Source: Anaerolineales bacterium
Lineage (GTDB): Bacteria; Chloroflexota; Anaerolineae; 4572-78; NAK82
Assembly: GCA_024643945.1 (NCBI GenBank)
Contig: JAHELX010000009.1
Span: 1 to 20,105 of the forward strand
DNA: 20,105 bases
Direction: 5' to 3'
The notes beneath the pieces are model-generated. The model had not been told where the DNA came from. It saw nothing but the letters and a program-made list of their open reading frames with translations, and ran no database searches. How positions within the stretch are numbered: the stretch's first letter is position 1; each line of letters begins with the position of its first letter. A program made the position numbers and the translations under genes. Below, in pieces: positions 1-5,873 of the stretch.

Positions 1-36
1 GTCGTGATTGATTTCAATACCAATTGGACCAGACAT
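1..36 (-). CDS. 5' end of an unidentified leftward gene (12 codons)
   Basis: Reading the minus strand, an ATG at 36-34 opens a frame with no stop to the window edge, giving MSGPIGIEINHD. A GAGGAGA ribosome-binding site (minus-strand sequence at 45-51) lies 8 bases upstream of the ATG, and a plausible promoter lies further upstream at 79-106. The fragment is too short to identify the protein. The good Shine-Dalgarno site and promoter spacing are the only reasons to call it a real gene start. Confidence 0.5.
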   Translation of the reverse strand, partial: MSGPIGIEINHD

Positions 37-78
37 GGCGATGGTCTCCTCGCGCGATATGCCTAAACTTCTAGCTTA

Positions 79-106
79 GTATATCATGCTTTCCTTCCAC
101 CTACAA
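79..106 (-). promoter_or_regulatory. sigma-70-like promoter of the left-edge gene
   Basis: On the minus strand a TTGTAG -35 box (101-106) and a TATACT -10 box (79-84) are separated by 16 bases. Transcription would start near 72, about 36 bases before the ATG at 36. The -10 box matches the consensus at five of six positions; the -35 box is weaker. This is a sequence-match prediction only. Confidence 0.4.
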
Positions 107-159
107 TCAGTCTTGTGGATCGGGTGCGTTCAGATTTTGGGGCGAACCCTCCCGGAGCA

Positions 160-193
160 CCCAATGGTCCCGAGCGCCCAATGGTCCCGAGCG
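160..193. repeat. 17-bp tandem repeat, two copies
   Basis: Two exact head-to-tail copies of CCCAATGGTCCCGAGCG occupy 160-176 and 177-193. They sit inside the inverted-repeat element, directly left of a second tandem repeat. Confidence 0.9.
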
Positions 194-266
194 AAGCCCC
201 CCCACGGGGCTGCACAGGGGAAAGCCCCCCCACGGGGCTGCACAGGGGAAAGCCCCCCCACGGGGC
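194..266. repeat. 28-bp GC-rich tandem repeat, 2.6 copies
   Basis: A 28-base unit starting AAGCCCCCCCACGGGGC runs from 194-221 and 222-249, with a partial third copy at 250-266. Each unit contains a self-complementary core (GCCCC ... GGGGC), so each copy could form a small hairpin. There is no spacer diversity, so this is not a CRISPR array. Confidence 0.9.
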
Positions 267-399
267 AGGTTTTGACTGAACAAGCTGCGATTTTTAGTGC
301 CATAGGCTTGGCAGCCCAGGGGCCTGGCACGGGAGGGTGTATCGCCCCCAAAAATGAACGCACCCTTTGATGGCGGTGAGCTGCTTGATGGAAGCAACG

Positions 400-1038
400 T
401 TAGTGGTATAGCTCGGAGAATGACTCAACAACTTTCACTCCGCAAGACTCTAATCTCTCCCGATCCTGATGACCACTATATATGAGCCGACAATCAATGC
501 CGATTGCTTGTGCCACCTCATAATCGTGAACCGTATCCCCAATCAAGATCACGTCTCTTAAGTCCAGGTTAATTTCTGATGCCCACCTTTTGCCTATTTC
601 CACTTTGCCAAGCGCGTGGTGGTTGTCCAAACCATGAATGGCAACAAATAAGCTTCTTATGCCAAATTGGTCAACAGCCTCTTCCAAGTAATCTTGCTTG
701 CTCGCTGAAAGTATTGATTGGGTAACGCCCTTTTGAAGGTTACTCCTTAACGTGTGTAGCGCACCATGTCTGAGACCACACTGAGTCCTGCGTCTTTCAT
801 ATTCCAGGATGAATTCTGTGCTGACGCTTGAAAATGGTTCGATCGAGAAATCCAGCCCAAGTTTCTGGTAGTAATCGATCAAAGGAAAGCCAAACGTTTT
901 CTCATAAAGCTCTGGCGTTATGGATGGCAGTTTTCTCTTGCGTAGAATCTGGTTAATGATTTCGACACACAACCAGGCATCATCGAACAGCGTTCCATTC
1001 CAATCCCAAATGATATGCTTGTACTCAGAGTTGCTCAT
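400..1038 (-). CDS. HAD-superfamily hydrolase, phosphoglycolate-phosphatase-like
   Basis: The 212-residue protein has the HAD core. Motif I is D12-W-N-G-T16, motif II is Ser111 in ILSASK, a lysine is at about 145 (GKVEIG), and motif III is GDTVHD with Asp168 and Asp172. A helical cap fills roughly residues 20-95. This is the layout of phosphatases acting on small phosphorylated metabolites. The second motif I residue is Asn14 instead of the usual Asp that acts as general acid/base, so the reaction may differ from a classic phosphatase; this DWNGT form recurs in one HAD subgroup. The start ATG lies 21 bases after the stop of the acetyltransferase gene upstream, so the two are likely cotranscribed. 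The substrate is unknown. Confidence 0.85.
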   Translation of the reverse strand: MSNSEYKHIIWDWNGTLFDDAWLCVEIINQILRKRKLPSITPELYEKTFGFPLIDYYQKLGLDFSIEPFSSVSTEFILEYERRRTQCGLRHGALHTLRSNLQKGVTQSILSASKQDYLEEAVDQFGIRSLFVAIHGLDNHHALGKVEIGKRWASEINLDLRDVILIGDTVHDYEVAQAIGIDCRLIYSGHQDRERLESCGVKVVESFSELYH

Positions 1039-1059
1039 CAGTACACTCTCTCCACGCTC

Positions 1060-1560
1060 TCACAAGAATTTCTCGATGATAACTTCGTCCACATATTTCT
1101 GGCCAAACCTGGCCTGCTTTTGGGCTGTTCCCACGATGCGAAAGCCAAGCTTGAGATAAAAAGCCAGGGATTCCAGGTTATCAGCCCGGACGTAAGTGAA
1201 CATCTTTTCGTAACCCTTACGCCTGGCGGCCTCAAAGGTGACCCCGGACAGGCGTGTGCCAACGCCTTGTCCTCGATATGCGAGATCCACGTATGTTCCG
1301 GGGACTGCCACGTGGTCAAACGCATGTGTATAAGTAGCGAAGGGTTCCATACTCTGAAAACCCACGATTTTCTGATTTGGACGACTTTCTGCCACGTAGA
1401 AAACACCACATTGAGGGAAGTTCGCTATATACTCCCGCTCGGCCTCTACTGTGAGCGGCGTATCAAATACGGTATACGCTCCGGCTTCAATGATCAGGTT
1501 GAGAATGCGGGCAATTGCTTCGGCATCATCCAGTTGAACTTCCCGAATCAGCAAATCCAT
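1060..1560 (-). CDS. GNAT-family N-acetyltransferase
   Basis: The 166-residue single-domain protein has a full GNAT fold signature. It has beta-alpha elements from residue 4 (IREVQLDDAEAIARI), the acetyl-CoA pyrophosphate loop R96-G-Q-G-V-G101 followed by TRL, then N128 and the FYLKLGF segment at 134-140 typical of motif B. It resembles small-molecule acetylases such as amino-acid or phosphinothricin acetyltransferases, but the acceptor cannot be read from sequence. GAGAGGAG lies about 11 bases before the ATG. It heads a two-gene unit with the HAD hydrolase; that pairing suggests a small-metabolite modification or detoxification role, which is inference. Confidence 0.88.
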   Translation of the reverse strand: MDLLIREVQLDDAEAIARILNLIIEAGAYTVFDTPLTVEAEREYIANFPQCGVFYVAESRPNQKIVGFQSMEPFATYTHAFDHVAVPGTYVDLAYRGQGVGTRLSGVTFEAARRKGYEKMFTYVRADNLESLAFYLKLGFRIVGTAQKQARFGQKYVDEVIIEKFL

Positions 1561-1716
1561 TGCTCTGGCGTCTCCTCTCTAGCCAGTTCTTGGATGGCTT
1601 AGTGCAGATCCAACTCAGTATGTACTCAGAATGCTGTCCACTTTGTCCACGGAAGACGCCCTGCAATATAAGGCAAATGACCGCTTAAGTCAACAGGCGA
1701 ATTCTGTCAATTCAGG

Positions 1717-1745
1717 TTGCAACTTCCGCGTAAATCCAGTAAGAT
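1717..1745 (+). promoter_or_regulatory. predicted promoter of ychF
   Basis: TTGCAA (1717-1722) and TAAGAT (1740-1745) are spaced by exactly 17 bases and lie about 75 bases before the ychF ATG. Each box matches the sigma-70 consensus at four of six positions. Transcription from here would begin near 1752, so the messenger would open with the hairpin at 1768-1789. Confidence 0.35.
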
Positions 1746-1748
1746 TGT

Positions 1749-1794
1749 GTAGTCAGATGTCAGATGTCAGTAATCGCTACTGATTACTGACTAC
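1749..1794. repeat. palindromic segment with 7-bp repeats in the ychF leader
   Basis: GTCAGAT is repeated at 1752 and 1759, with a third diverged copy at 1766. CAGTAATC (1768-1775) pairs with GATTACTG (1782-1789) around a six-base loop, and GTAGTCAG (1749-1756) can alternatively pair with CTGACTAC (1787-1794). It lies between the predicted promoter and the ribosome-binding site of ychF, so it would sit in the 5' leader. There is no T-run. It may be a dispersed intergenic palindrome rather than a regulator. Confidence 0.6.
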
Positions 1795-1820
1795 TCATAG
1801 TTGGTATCGGGAGGTGATCT

Positions 1821-2933
1821 ATGCCCCTTCAAATCGGCATTGTCGGATTGCCTAACGCAGGCAAAAGCACCCTGTTTAATGCCCTCACGCAGGCCAATGC
1901 TGCTGTGGCCAGCTATCCCTTTACCACCATTGAACCCCACGTGGGAGTGGCTGACGTGCCCGATCCGCGCCTGGATGCTATCGCCAAACTGATCAAGCCC
2001 GATAAAGTGATCCCTACGACGATTCAATTTGTGGACATCGCCGGCCTGGTAAAAGGAGCGCATCGAGGAGAGGGATTAGGCAACCAGTTTCTGGCTCACA
2101 TCCGCGGGGTGGATGCCATAGCGTTGGTGCTGCGCTGCTTTGAAAATCCCGACGTGGCCCATGTGTCGGCCGAATTGGACCCAATTGACGATCTGGCAAT
2201 ACTCGACCTGGAGCTGTCGCTGGCCGACATGGGCACGGTGGAGCGGCGCATCGAACGGGCGCGGAGCGCAGCCAAAGGGCGCCCCAAGGACTTTGAGTGG
2301 GAACTGGCGACTCTGGATGCGCTAAGAGAGCATCTGGCCCGGGGCCAGCCGGCTCGCACCTTCGTTGGGACTGGGAGCGACGCTGATGGCCGCGTCTGGG
2401 CTCTTTTAGCCGAATTCTTCCTGTTGACGAATAAACCTCGCCTGTTGGTAGCCAACGTCGGCGAGGACACGCTGCCCGATGGCAGCCCGTTAGCAGCGCA
2501 GGTAGTTCAAGCCTCGGCCCAAGAGGGGAGCCAGGCGGTTGTCCTTTGCGCCGACTGCGAGGCGGCTCTGGTTGAGTGGTCCCCGGACGAGGCGGCCGCT
2601 TATCGAGCCGAATTGGGATTGAGCCAATCCGGTTTGGATCGGCTGGTACAGGCCAGCTACCGGTTGTTGGACCTGATTACCTTTTTCACCGTAACGGGTG
2701 GTGAGGTCGTCCGCGCTTGGACCCTGCACCGAGGCGAGACTGCCTGGCATGCGGCTGGCCAGGTCCACACCGACATGCAGCGCGGTTTCATCCGTGCCGA
2801 CGTGGTGCGACACACCGATCTGTTGGCCGCTGGTTCGATGCCCGCTGCCCGTGAGGCGGGACGGCTGCGCTCGGAGGGGCGAGACTATGTAGTGCAAGAT
2901 GGTGACGTAGTTCACTTTCACTTTTCGGCCTGA
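1821..2933 (+). CDS. ychF: Redox-regulated ATPase YchF (Obg-family, OLA1-like)
   Basis: The 370-residue protein begins with the P-loop G-L-P-N-A-G-K-S (residues 9-16), followed by TTIEPHVGVADVPDPRLD and the DIAGLVKGAHRGEGLGNQFL switch region. The G4 position is N-V-G-E (in LLVANVGED), the NxxE form that gives this family ATP rather than GTP preference. A C-terminal TGS-like domain holds AAGQVHTDMQRGFIRA and ends in DGDVVHFHF. Length is close to the family's usual 363 or so. YchF binds ribosomes and is linked to oxidative-stress control in characterised bacteria. A strong GGGAGGTGATCT site directly precedes the ATG, fixing the start. It stands just upstream of the S6 operon but appears to have its own promoter. 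Confidence 0.97.
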   Translation: MPLQIGIVGLPNAGKSTLFNALTQANAAVASYPFTTIEPHVGVADVPDPRLDAIAKLIKPDKVIPTTIQFVDIAGLVKGAHRGEGLGNQFLAHIRGVDAIALVLRCFENPDVAHVSAELDPIDDLAILDLELSLADMGTVERRIERARSAAKGRPKDFEWELATLDALREHLARGQPARTFVGTGSDADGRVWALLAEFFLLTNKPRLLVANVGEDTLPDGSPLAAQVVQASAQEGSQAVVLCADCEAALVEWSPDEAAAYRAELGLSQSGLDRLVQASYRLLDLITFFTVTGGEVVRAWTLHRGETAWHAAGQVHTDMQRGFIRADVVRHTDLLAAGSMPAAREAGRLRSEGRDYVVQDGDVVHFHFSA

Positions 2934-2935
2934 GT

Positions 2936-2964
2936 TTGCGCGAACAGCCTCTTTATGATATAGT
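2936..2964 (+). promoter_or_regulatory. predicted promoter of the rpsF-ssb-rpsR cluster
   Basis: TTGCGC (2936-2941) and TATAGT (2959-2964) are spaced by 17 bases. The -10 box matches five of six consensus positions, while only TTG of the -35 box matches. The -35 overlaps the last bases after the ychF stop codon. A transcript from here would have a leader of about 90 bases before rpsF. Confidence 0.45.
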
Positions 2965-2977
2965 ACGTTCCTGCCAG

Positions 2978-3042
2978 ACGGGGGCCAGCCGCCGTTGACC
3001 CTCGTTCTTTCTGCTCCCGGCGTAGACCGGGGGCAATCCCGT
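2978..3042 (+). promoter_or_regulatory. structured rpsF leader RNA, possible S6:S18-binding regulator
   Basis: In the rpsF leader, ACGGG (2978-2982) can pair with CCCGT (3038-3042), enclosing a hairpin CCCGG/CCGGG (3016-3020 with 3027-3031). The unpaired stretch on the 3' side reads GGCAAT. The outer stem closes a few bases before the AAGGAGG ribosome-binding site. Many bacteria autoregulate rpsF operons through an S6:S18-binding leader. The position fits that, but I cannot confirm the published consensus by eye. Confidence 0.35.
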
Positions 3043-3060
3043 AGAAAGGAGGTTTTTGGC

Positions 3061-3348
3061 ATGAGGAGCTATGAACTTGGATTCATCCTCCACCCCGACG
3101 TGGAGCAAACAGACGTCACCCAAGCTGTCGACAAAGTAGGCCAGTATATAACGGCCAGCGGCGGCGAAGTGACGTCTGTTGACGTCTGGGGACGACGTGC
3201 GTTAACTTACCCTATTCGTAAGCGGCAAGAAGGCACGTACGTTTTCCTTCAGGCGCAGATTGATCCCCAAGCTGTCGGGGACTTGGAGCGGAATCTCAAG
3301 CTGGATGAGGTAGTGCTTCGTTATCTCCTGCTCCGCTTGGAAGACTAG
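3061..3348 (+). CDS. rpsF: 30S ribosomal protein S6
   Basis: The 95-residue protein starts MRSYELGFILHPDVEQ, has the conserved VTSVDVWGRRALTYPIRKRQEGTYVFLQ block in the middle, and ends VLRYLLLRLED. Both segments and the length are typical of S6, which binds 16S RNA together with S18 on the small-subunit platform. An in-frame TTG at 2995 would extend the protein by 22 residues. The ATG at 3061 is chosen because AAGGAGG (3046-3052) is correctly placed before it and family members start here. It is followed by ssb and rpsR, the usual bacterial order. Confidence 0.97.
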   Translation: MRSYELGFILHPDVEQTDVTQAVDKVGQYITASGGEVTSVDVWGRRALTYPIRKRQEGTYVFLQAQIDPQAVGDLERNLKLDEVVLRYLLLRLED

Positions 3349-3373
3349 CAACTGTACGAATTGAGGAGGATGC

Positions 3374-3414
3374 GTCCGGCTGTGCCCTGGTGTCGGCCGG
3401 TGGCAATGCCGGAC
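3374..3414 (+). promoter_or_regulatory. hairpin between rpsF and ssb
   Basis: GTCCGGC (3374-3380) pairs perfectly with GCCGGAC (3408-3414). The enclosed 27 bases are GC-rich and end in GGCAAT directly before the 3' arm, the same arrangement as in the rpsF leader. There is no T-run, so it is unlikely to be an intrinsic terminator. It may be an RNA-processing site, an attenuator or a second protein-binding element controlling ssb. Confidence 0.5.
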
Positions 3415-3460
3415 CCCACGCAGTACCCCTGGATAGAAACGTGATGGAGGGATAGAAGAG

Positions 3461-3856
3461 ATGACACGGGGATTGAACAAGGTGATGATCATCGGAACTC
3501 TTGGTCGCGATCCAGAAATGCGATACACACCGAGTGGTAAACCGGTCACGTCGTTTAGTCTGGCTTGTAGTCGTAGTTGGGTCTCATCGGATGGCGAGCG
3601 GCGTGAAGAGACAGAGTGGTTCAACGTGGTTGCGTGGGGGAATCTGGCCGAGATTTGTAATCAGCATCTCTCCAAAGGGCAGCAAGTATATGTTGAGGGA
3701 CGGCTCCAAACCCGGAGTTGGGAGGACAATAACGGACAACGACACTTTCGAACCGAGGTTGTGGCCAACGAGATGATTATTCTCGGCAATCGTGCTGGCT
3801 ACGATGCCAACTCGGGCGACAGTGATTACGTTTCTGTTGACGATAATCTTTTTTAA
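3461..3856 (+). CDS. ssb: Single-stranded DNA-binding protein
   Basis: The 131-residue protein has one OB-fold domain (about residues 1-110): LNKVMIIGTLGRDPEMRYTPSGKPVTSFSLA, then the EETEWFNVVAWGNLAEI block with conserved aromatics, then KGQQVYVEGRLQTRSWED. The C-terminal tail is very short and ends VDDNLF. It keeps the acidic-plus-terminal-Phe character of the SSB interaction tip, but with Asn-Leu where many bacteria have Ile-Pro. A GGAGGGA site precedes the ATG by roughly ten bases. Placement between rpsF and rpsR is the classic arrangement and supports co-expression of replication and translation genes. Confidence 0.97.
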   Translation: MTRGLNKVMIIGTLGRDPEMRYTPSGKPVTSFSLACSRSWVSSDGERREETEWFNVVAWGNLAEICNQHLSKGQQVYVEGRLQTRSWEDNNGQRHFRTEVVANEMIILGNRAGYDANSGDSDYVSVDDNLF

Positions 3857-3868
3857 GGCCGGTAAGCT

Positions 3869-3885
3869 GACAGGTTGGCCCTGTC
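3869..3885 (+). promoter_or_regulatory. small hairpin between ssb and rpsR
   Basis: GACAGG (3869-3874) and CCTGTC (3880-3885) form a six-base-pair stem with a TTGGC loop, about 65 bases before the rpsR start. It is followed by GGAAAAAT rather than a T-run, so full termination is unlikely. Processing or partial attenuation is possible. Confidence 0.35.
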
Positions 3886-3950
3886 GGAAAAATCACGATT
3901 CCTAGCCCTGACTCGGATGAGGCAGGTAGCAGGAAATTTTGGAGGCATTT

Positions 3951-4322
3951 ATGGCAGACGAAGAGGAACACGTCGAAGACATTGAGGAAGAAGAGGAAGA
4001 GGGGGAAAGGGCGACATTCCCTTCACGCCGTCGACAGGAGAGAGGAGATGCAAGAGGGCCTGCCCGGCGGGGGGGCGGTGCCAGGCACTTTCGGCCCCGG
4101 CGCAAAGTGTGCTCTTTTTGTGTAGATAAGGTGACGGCTATTGAGTACAAGGATGTGGACACACTCCGACGATTTGTTGATCACCACGGGAAGATCGTCC
4201 CCCGGCGTAAGACGGGAACCTGTGCCAAGCATCAGCGACGGCTGACGTTGGCGATAAAGCGAGCGCGCCACCTGGCGTTGTTGCCCTTTGCTGCTGGTCG
4301 GGCAGCCTACAGTGAGCGATAA
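3951..4322 (+). CDS. rpsR: 30S ribosomal protein S18, zinc-binding type with acidic N-terminal extension
   Basis: The S18 core (about residues 50-115) carries KVCSFC ... [13 protein letters not shown] ... [34 protein letters not shown]. Cys54, Cys57, Cys91 and His94 form a probable zinc site, as in the cysteine-containing S18 type. At 123 residues it is longer than the usual 75-90. The first 19 residues hold 13 Asp/Glu, then an Arg/Gly-rich stretch leads into the core. A TTG at 3939 would add four residues, but GGAGG at 3941-3945 directly before the ATG at 3951 makes the latter the start. It is the last ribosomal gene of the cluster; no rplI follows. Confidence 0.95.
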   Translation: MADEEEHVEDIEEEEEEGERATFPSRRRQERGDARGPARRGGGARHFRPRRKVCSFCVDKVTAIEYKDVDTLRRFVDHHGKIVPRRKTGTCAKHQRRLTLAIKRARHLALLPFAAGRAAYSER

Positions 4323-4330
4323 CCCCCCAA

Positions 4331-4464
4331 CCGAAGATTTCGGCTAGAGTGGTAAGACAAACTGCGCGCTGGCTCAAGCGAGTATGGTTGAGATACGAGG
4401 TGCGCGGCTGTAGGTAGAAAAACCGCTGAGCAGAGTTGGCGGCCTATTCTGGCCGCCTGTCTGC
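4331..4464 (+). other. structured spacer between rpsR and the foldase gene
   Basis: This 157-base gap holds several predicted stems. CCGAA/TTCGG (4331-4343) lies right after the rpsR stop. CGCGC/GCGCG (4365-4369 with 4402-4406) encloses CTCAA/TTGAG (4373-4377 with 4388-4392). A strong hairpin GGCGGCC-TATTCT-GGCCGCC (4438-4457) can be extended outward by GCAGA/TCTGC (4430-4464). None has a T-run, so they are not clear terminators. The last ends about nine bases before the AGGAG of the next gene and could influence its translation. I see no tRNA and no convincing promoter here. Confidence 0.45.
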
Positions 4465-4479
4465 TATAGTTCAGGAGAA

Positions 4480-5814
4480 ATGATGGCAAAAGTTACAAAA
4501 CAACAGAAGGAATTGACCAAGAAGCAAATTGCCCGCTCGCGCCGCGATAAGCAACAACAGAAAAGGATTTTCATCGGCATCGGGGCAGTGGCAGTGTTGA
4601 TTCTCGGTATTGCATTGGCAGGATTATCTGACCAACTTATTATCCAGCCTGCCCGCCCGGTCGCCGTTGTAAACGGCGTGCGGATTAGAACTGATGAGTA
4701 CCAAACCCGGGTTCTTTACGACCGTTTTGTGTTGGACCGATTTCTACAAAACTTGCAAGCACAGCTTGCTCAACTCGATCCGAACGACCCGACTAGCCAG
4801 TTTGTAATACAATACTATCAGCAAATTGGCAATCAGGCCCAGCAACAGCGATTAACAGTCGATCGGCGGGCCGTAGATGAATTGGTGGAAGAGGAACTGG
4901 TGCGTCAAAAAGCCGCTGAGTTGGGGCTAAGCGTGAGCGAAGATGAGCTTAACGAAGCGATACAGGCTCGTATAGCGGGTATGGCGGGCTACATAACCGA
5001 GTCACAGGCGACTGCCGCTGCCAGCACAGCAGTAGCGGCTACTGCAACTGCCGAGACTTTTACGCCTACGCCCGAGCCGACATCAACTCCCACTTTGACG
5101 GCCACGCAGGTTACTACGGGTACGCCAACCGTCACTCCCGAAATTCCTACCCCGGCTCCTACCCCTACTCGTCACATCATCACCGATGACGAGTTTAAAC
5201 AAGATTATGCCAACTATCTGAGCCTGTTGAAGGAGCAAACTGGCGTTACCGAAGCCGCATATCGTCGGATTGTGCAGGCGGGATTGTTGGTCAACAAAGT
5301 CTCCCAGTATTTCGCCGACCAGGTACCGACCGATGCGGAGCAGGTCAACGTCAGTCACATTCAGACGGATACGGAGGAAAAAGCCCAGGCGGCGGAGAAG
5401 CGATTGGACGCAGGCGAAGATTTTGCTGTCGTCGCCTCTGAAGTCTCCTCCGATACGCTCACGGCGGCGAATGGCGGCGAACTTGGCTGGTTCCCAAAGG
5501 GCGATTTGGCGCCACAATTTGGCTCGGCGGTTGAAGATGCTGCTTTTTCACTGAGTCCCGGTGAGTATAGCCAGCCAATCACCTCGACACTGGGTTGGCA
5601 AATCGTCAAAGTGAACGAGCGCGGTGTGCACCCATTGAGCGAATACCAACTTCAAGCCCAACAACAAAAGGCTTATTCCGATTGGCTGCAGGAGGCAAAG
5701 AGCGCGCCGGGAGTAGAGATCCTTTGGAAGCCGGAAATGGCTCCCCCCGATCCATTGCTTGAGCAATCAACGAATTTGCCGGCAGGAGGAGTCCCCTCCA
5801 CCCCACCCCAATAG
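4480..5814 (+). CDS. Membrane-anchored PPIC-type peptidyl-prolyl isomerase (SurA/PrsA-like foldase)
   Basis: The 444-residue protein starts with a Lys/Arg/Gln-rich cytoplasmic stretch, followed by one membrane segment at about 30-48 and an extracytoplasmic part. Residues 60-170 resemble the helical SurA N-terminal chaperone domain (AVVNGVRIRTDEYQTRV). A Thr/Pro-rich linker (about 175-231) follows, then a parvulin domain at about 288-382 with SHIQTDTEEKAQA, NGGELGWFPKGDLAPQF and ITSTLGWQIVKV. The family assists folding of exported proteins. Two ATGs are adjacent; AGGAG at 4473-4477 is better spaced to the second (4483), so translation may begin one codon later. It is last in the rightward block. 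Confidence 0.92.
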   Translation: MMAKVTKQQKELTKKQIARSRRDKQQQKRIFIGIGAVAVLILGIALAGLSDQLIIQPARPVAVVNGVRIRTDEYQTRVLYDRFVLDRFLQNLQAQLAQLDPNDPTSQFVIQYYQQIGNQAQQQRLTVDRRAVDELVEEELVRQKAAELGLSVSEDELNEAIQARIAGMAGYITESQATAAASTAVAATATAETFTPTPEPTSTPTLTATQVTTGTPTVTPEIPTPAPTPTRHIITDDEFKQDYANYLSLLKEQTGVTEAAYRRIVQAGLLVNKVSQYFADQVPTDAEQVNVSHIQTDTEEKAQAAEKRLDAGEDFAVVASEVSSDTLTAANGGELGWFPKGDLAPQFGSAVEDAAFSLSPGEYSQPITSTLGWQIVKVNERGVHPLSEYQLQAQQQKAYSDWLQEAKSAPGVEILWKPEMAPPDPLLEQSTNLPAGGVPSTPPQ

Positions 5815-5828
5815 TGGACAGTAGGGAC

Positions 5829-5872
5829 AGTAGACGGTAGGCGGGGAGCGACTCGACCGTTTACCGTCTACT
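5829..5872. terminator. symmetric hairpin between convergent genes
   Basis: The 16-base arms 5829-5844 and 5857-5872 are complementary except for two central mismatches (AGTAGACGGTA outer part perfect) and enclose a 12-base loop. The hairpin lies in the 59-base gap between the foldase stop and the rel stop, so it could end transcripts from both sides. No strong T-run flanks it, so termination efficiency is uncertain. Direct GGACAGTAG repeats lead into the left arm. Confidence 0.55.
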
Positions 5873-5873
5873 C

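Larger units (their letters stand above)
122..365. mobile_element. 244-bp inverted-repeat element (MITE-like)
   Basis: The ends are imperfect inverted repeats. The left arm (122-154, starting GGGTGCGTTC) and the reverse complement of the right arm (330-365) agree over nearly their whole length with a few indels, including GGGTGCGTTCA at the outer end and ACCCTCCCG at the inner end. Between the arms are two short GC-rich tandem repeats. Open frames can be read across it on both strands, but they have repetitive, low-complexity translations and no ribosome-binding site, so I call no gene here. No clear target-site duplication is visible. It could be a non-autonomous transposable element, a dispersed intergenic repeat, or a large folded RNA or terminator structure. 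Confidence 0.5.

Noticed and set aside
160..266. Possible CRISPR array
   Set aside because: The repeats are contiguous tandem copies without unique spacers, there are fewer than three copies, and no cas gene is present.
86..397. Overlapping small open frames on both strands across the inverted-repeat element
   Set aside because: They translate the GC-rich repeats into low-complexity Pro/Gly/Ala sequence, have no ribosome-binding site and overlap one another.
3374..3414. Intrinsic terminator between rpsF and ssb
   Set aside because: The stem is strong, but no T-run follows, and rpsF, ssb and rpsR are normally cotranscribed.
4361..4412. tRNA-like fold in the rpsR-foldase spacer
   Set aside because: Stems are present, but there is no acceptor/T-arm pattern, no GGTTCGAATCC-like T-loop and no CCA end.
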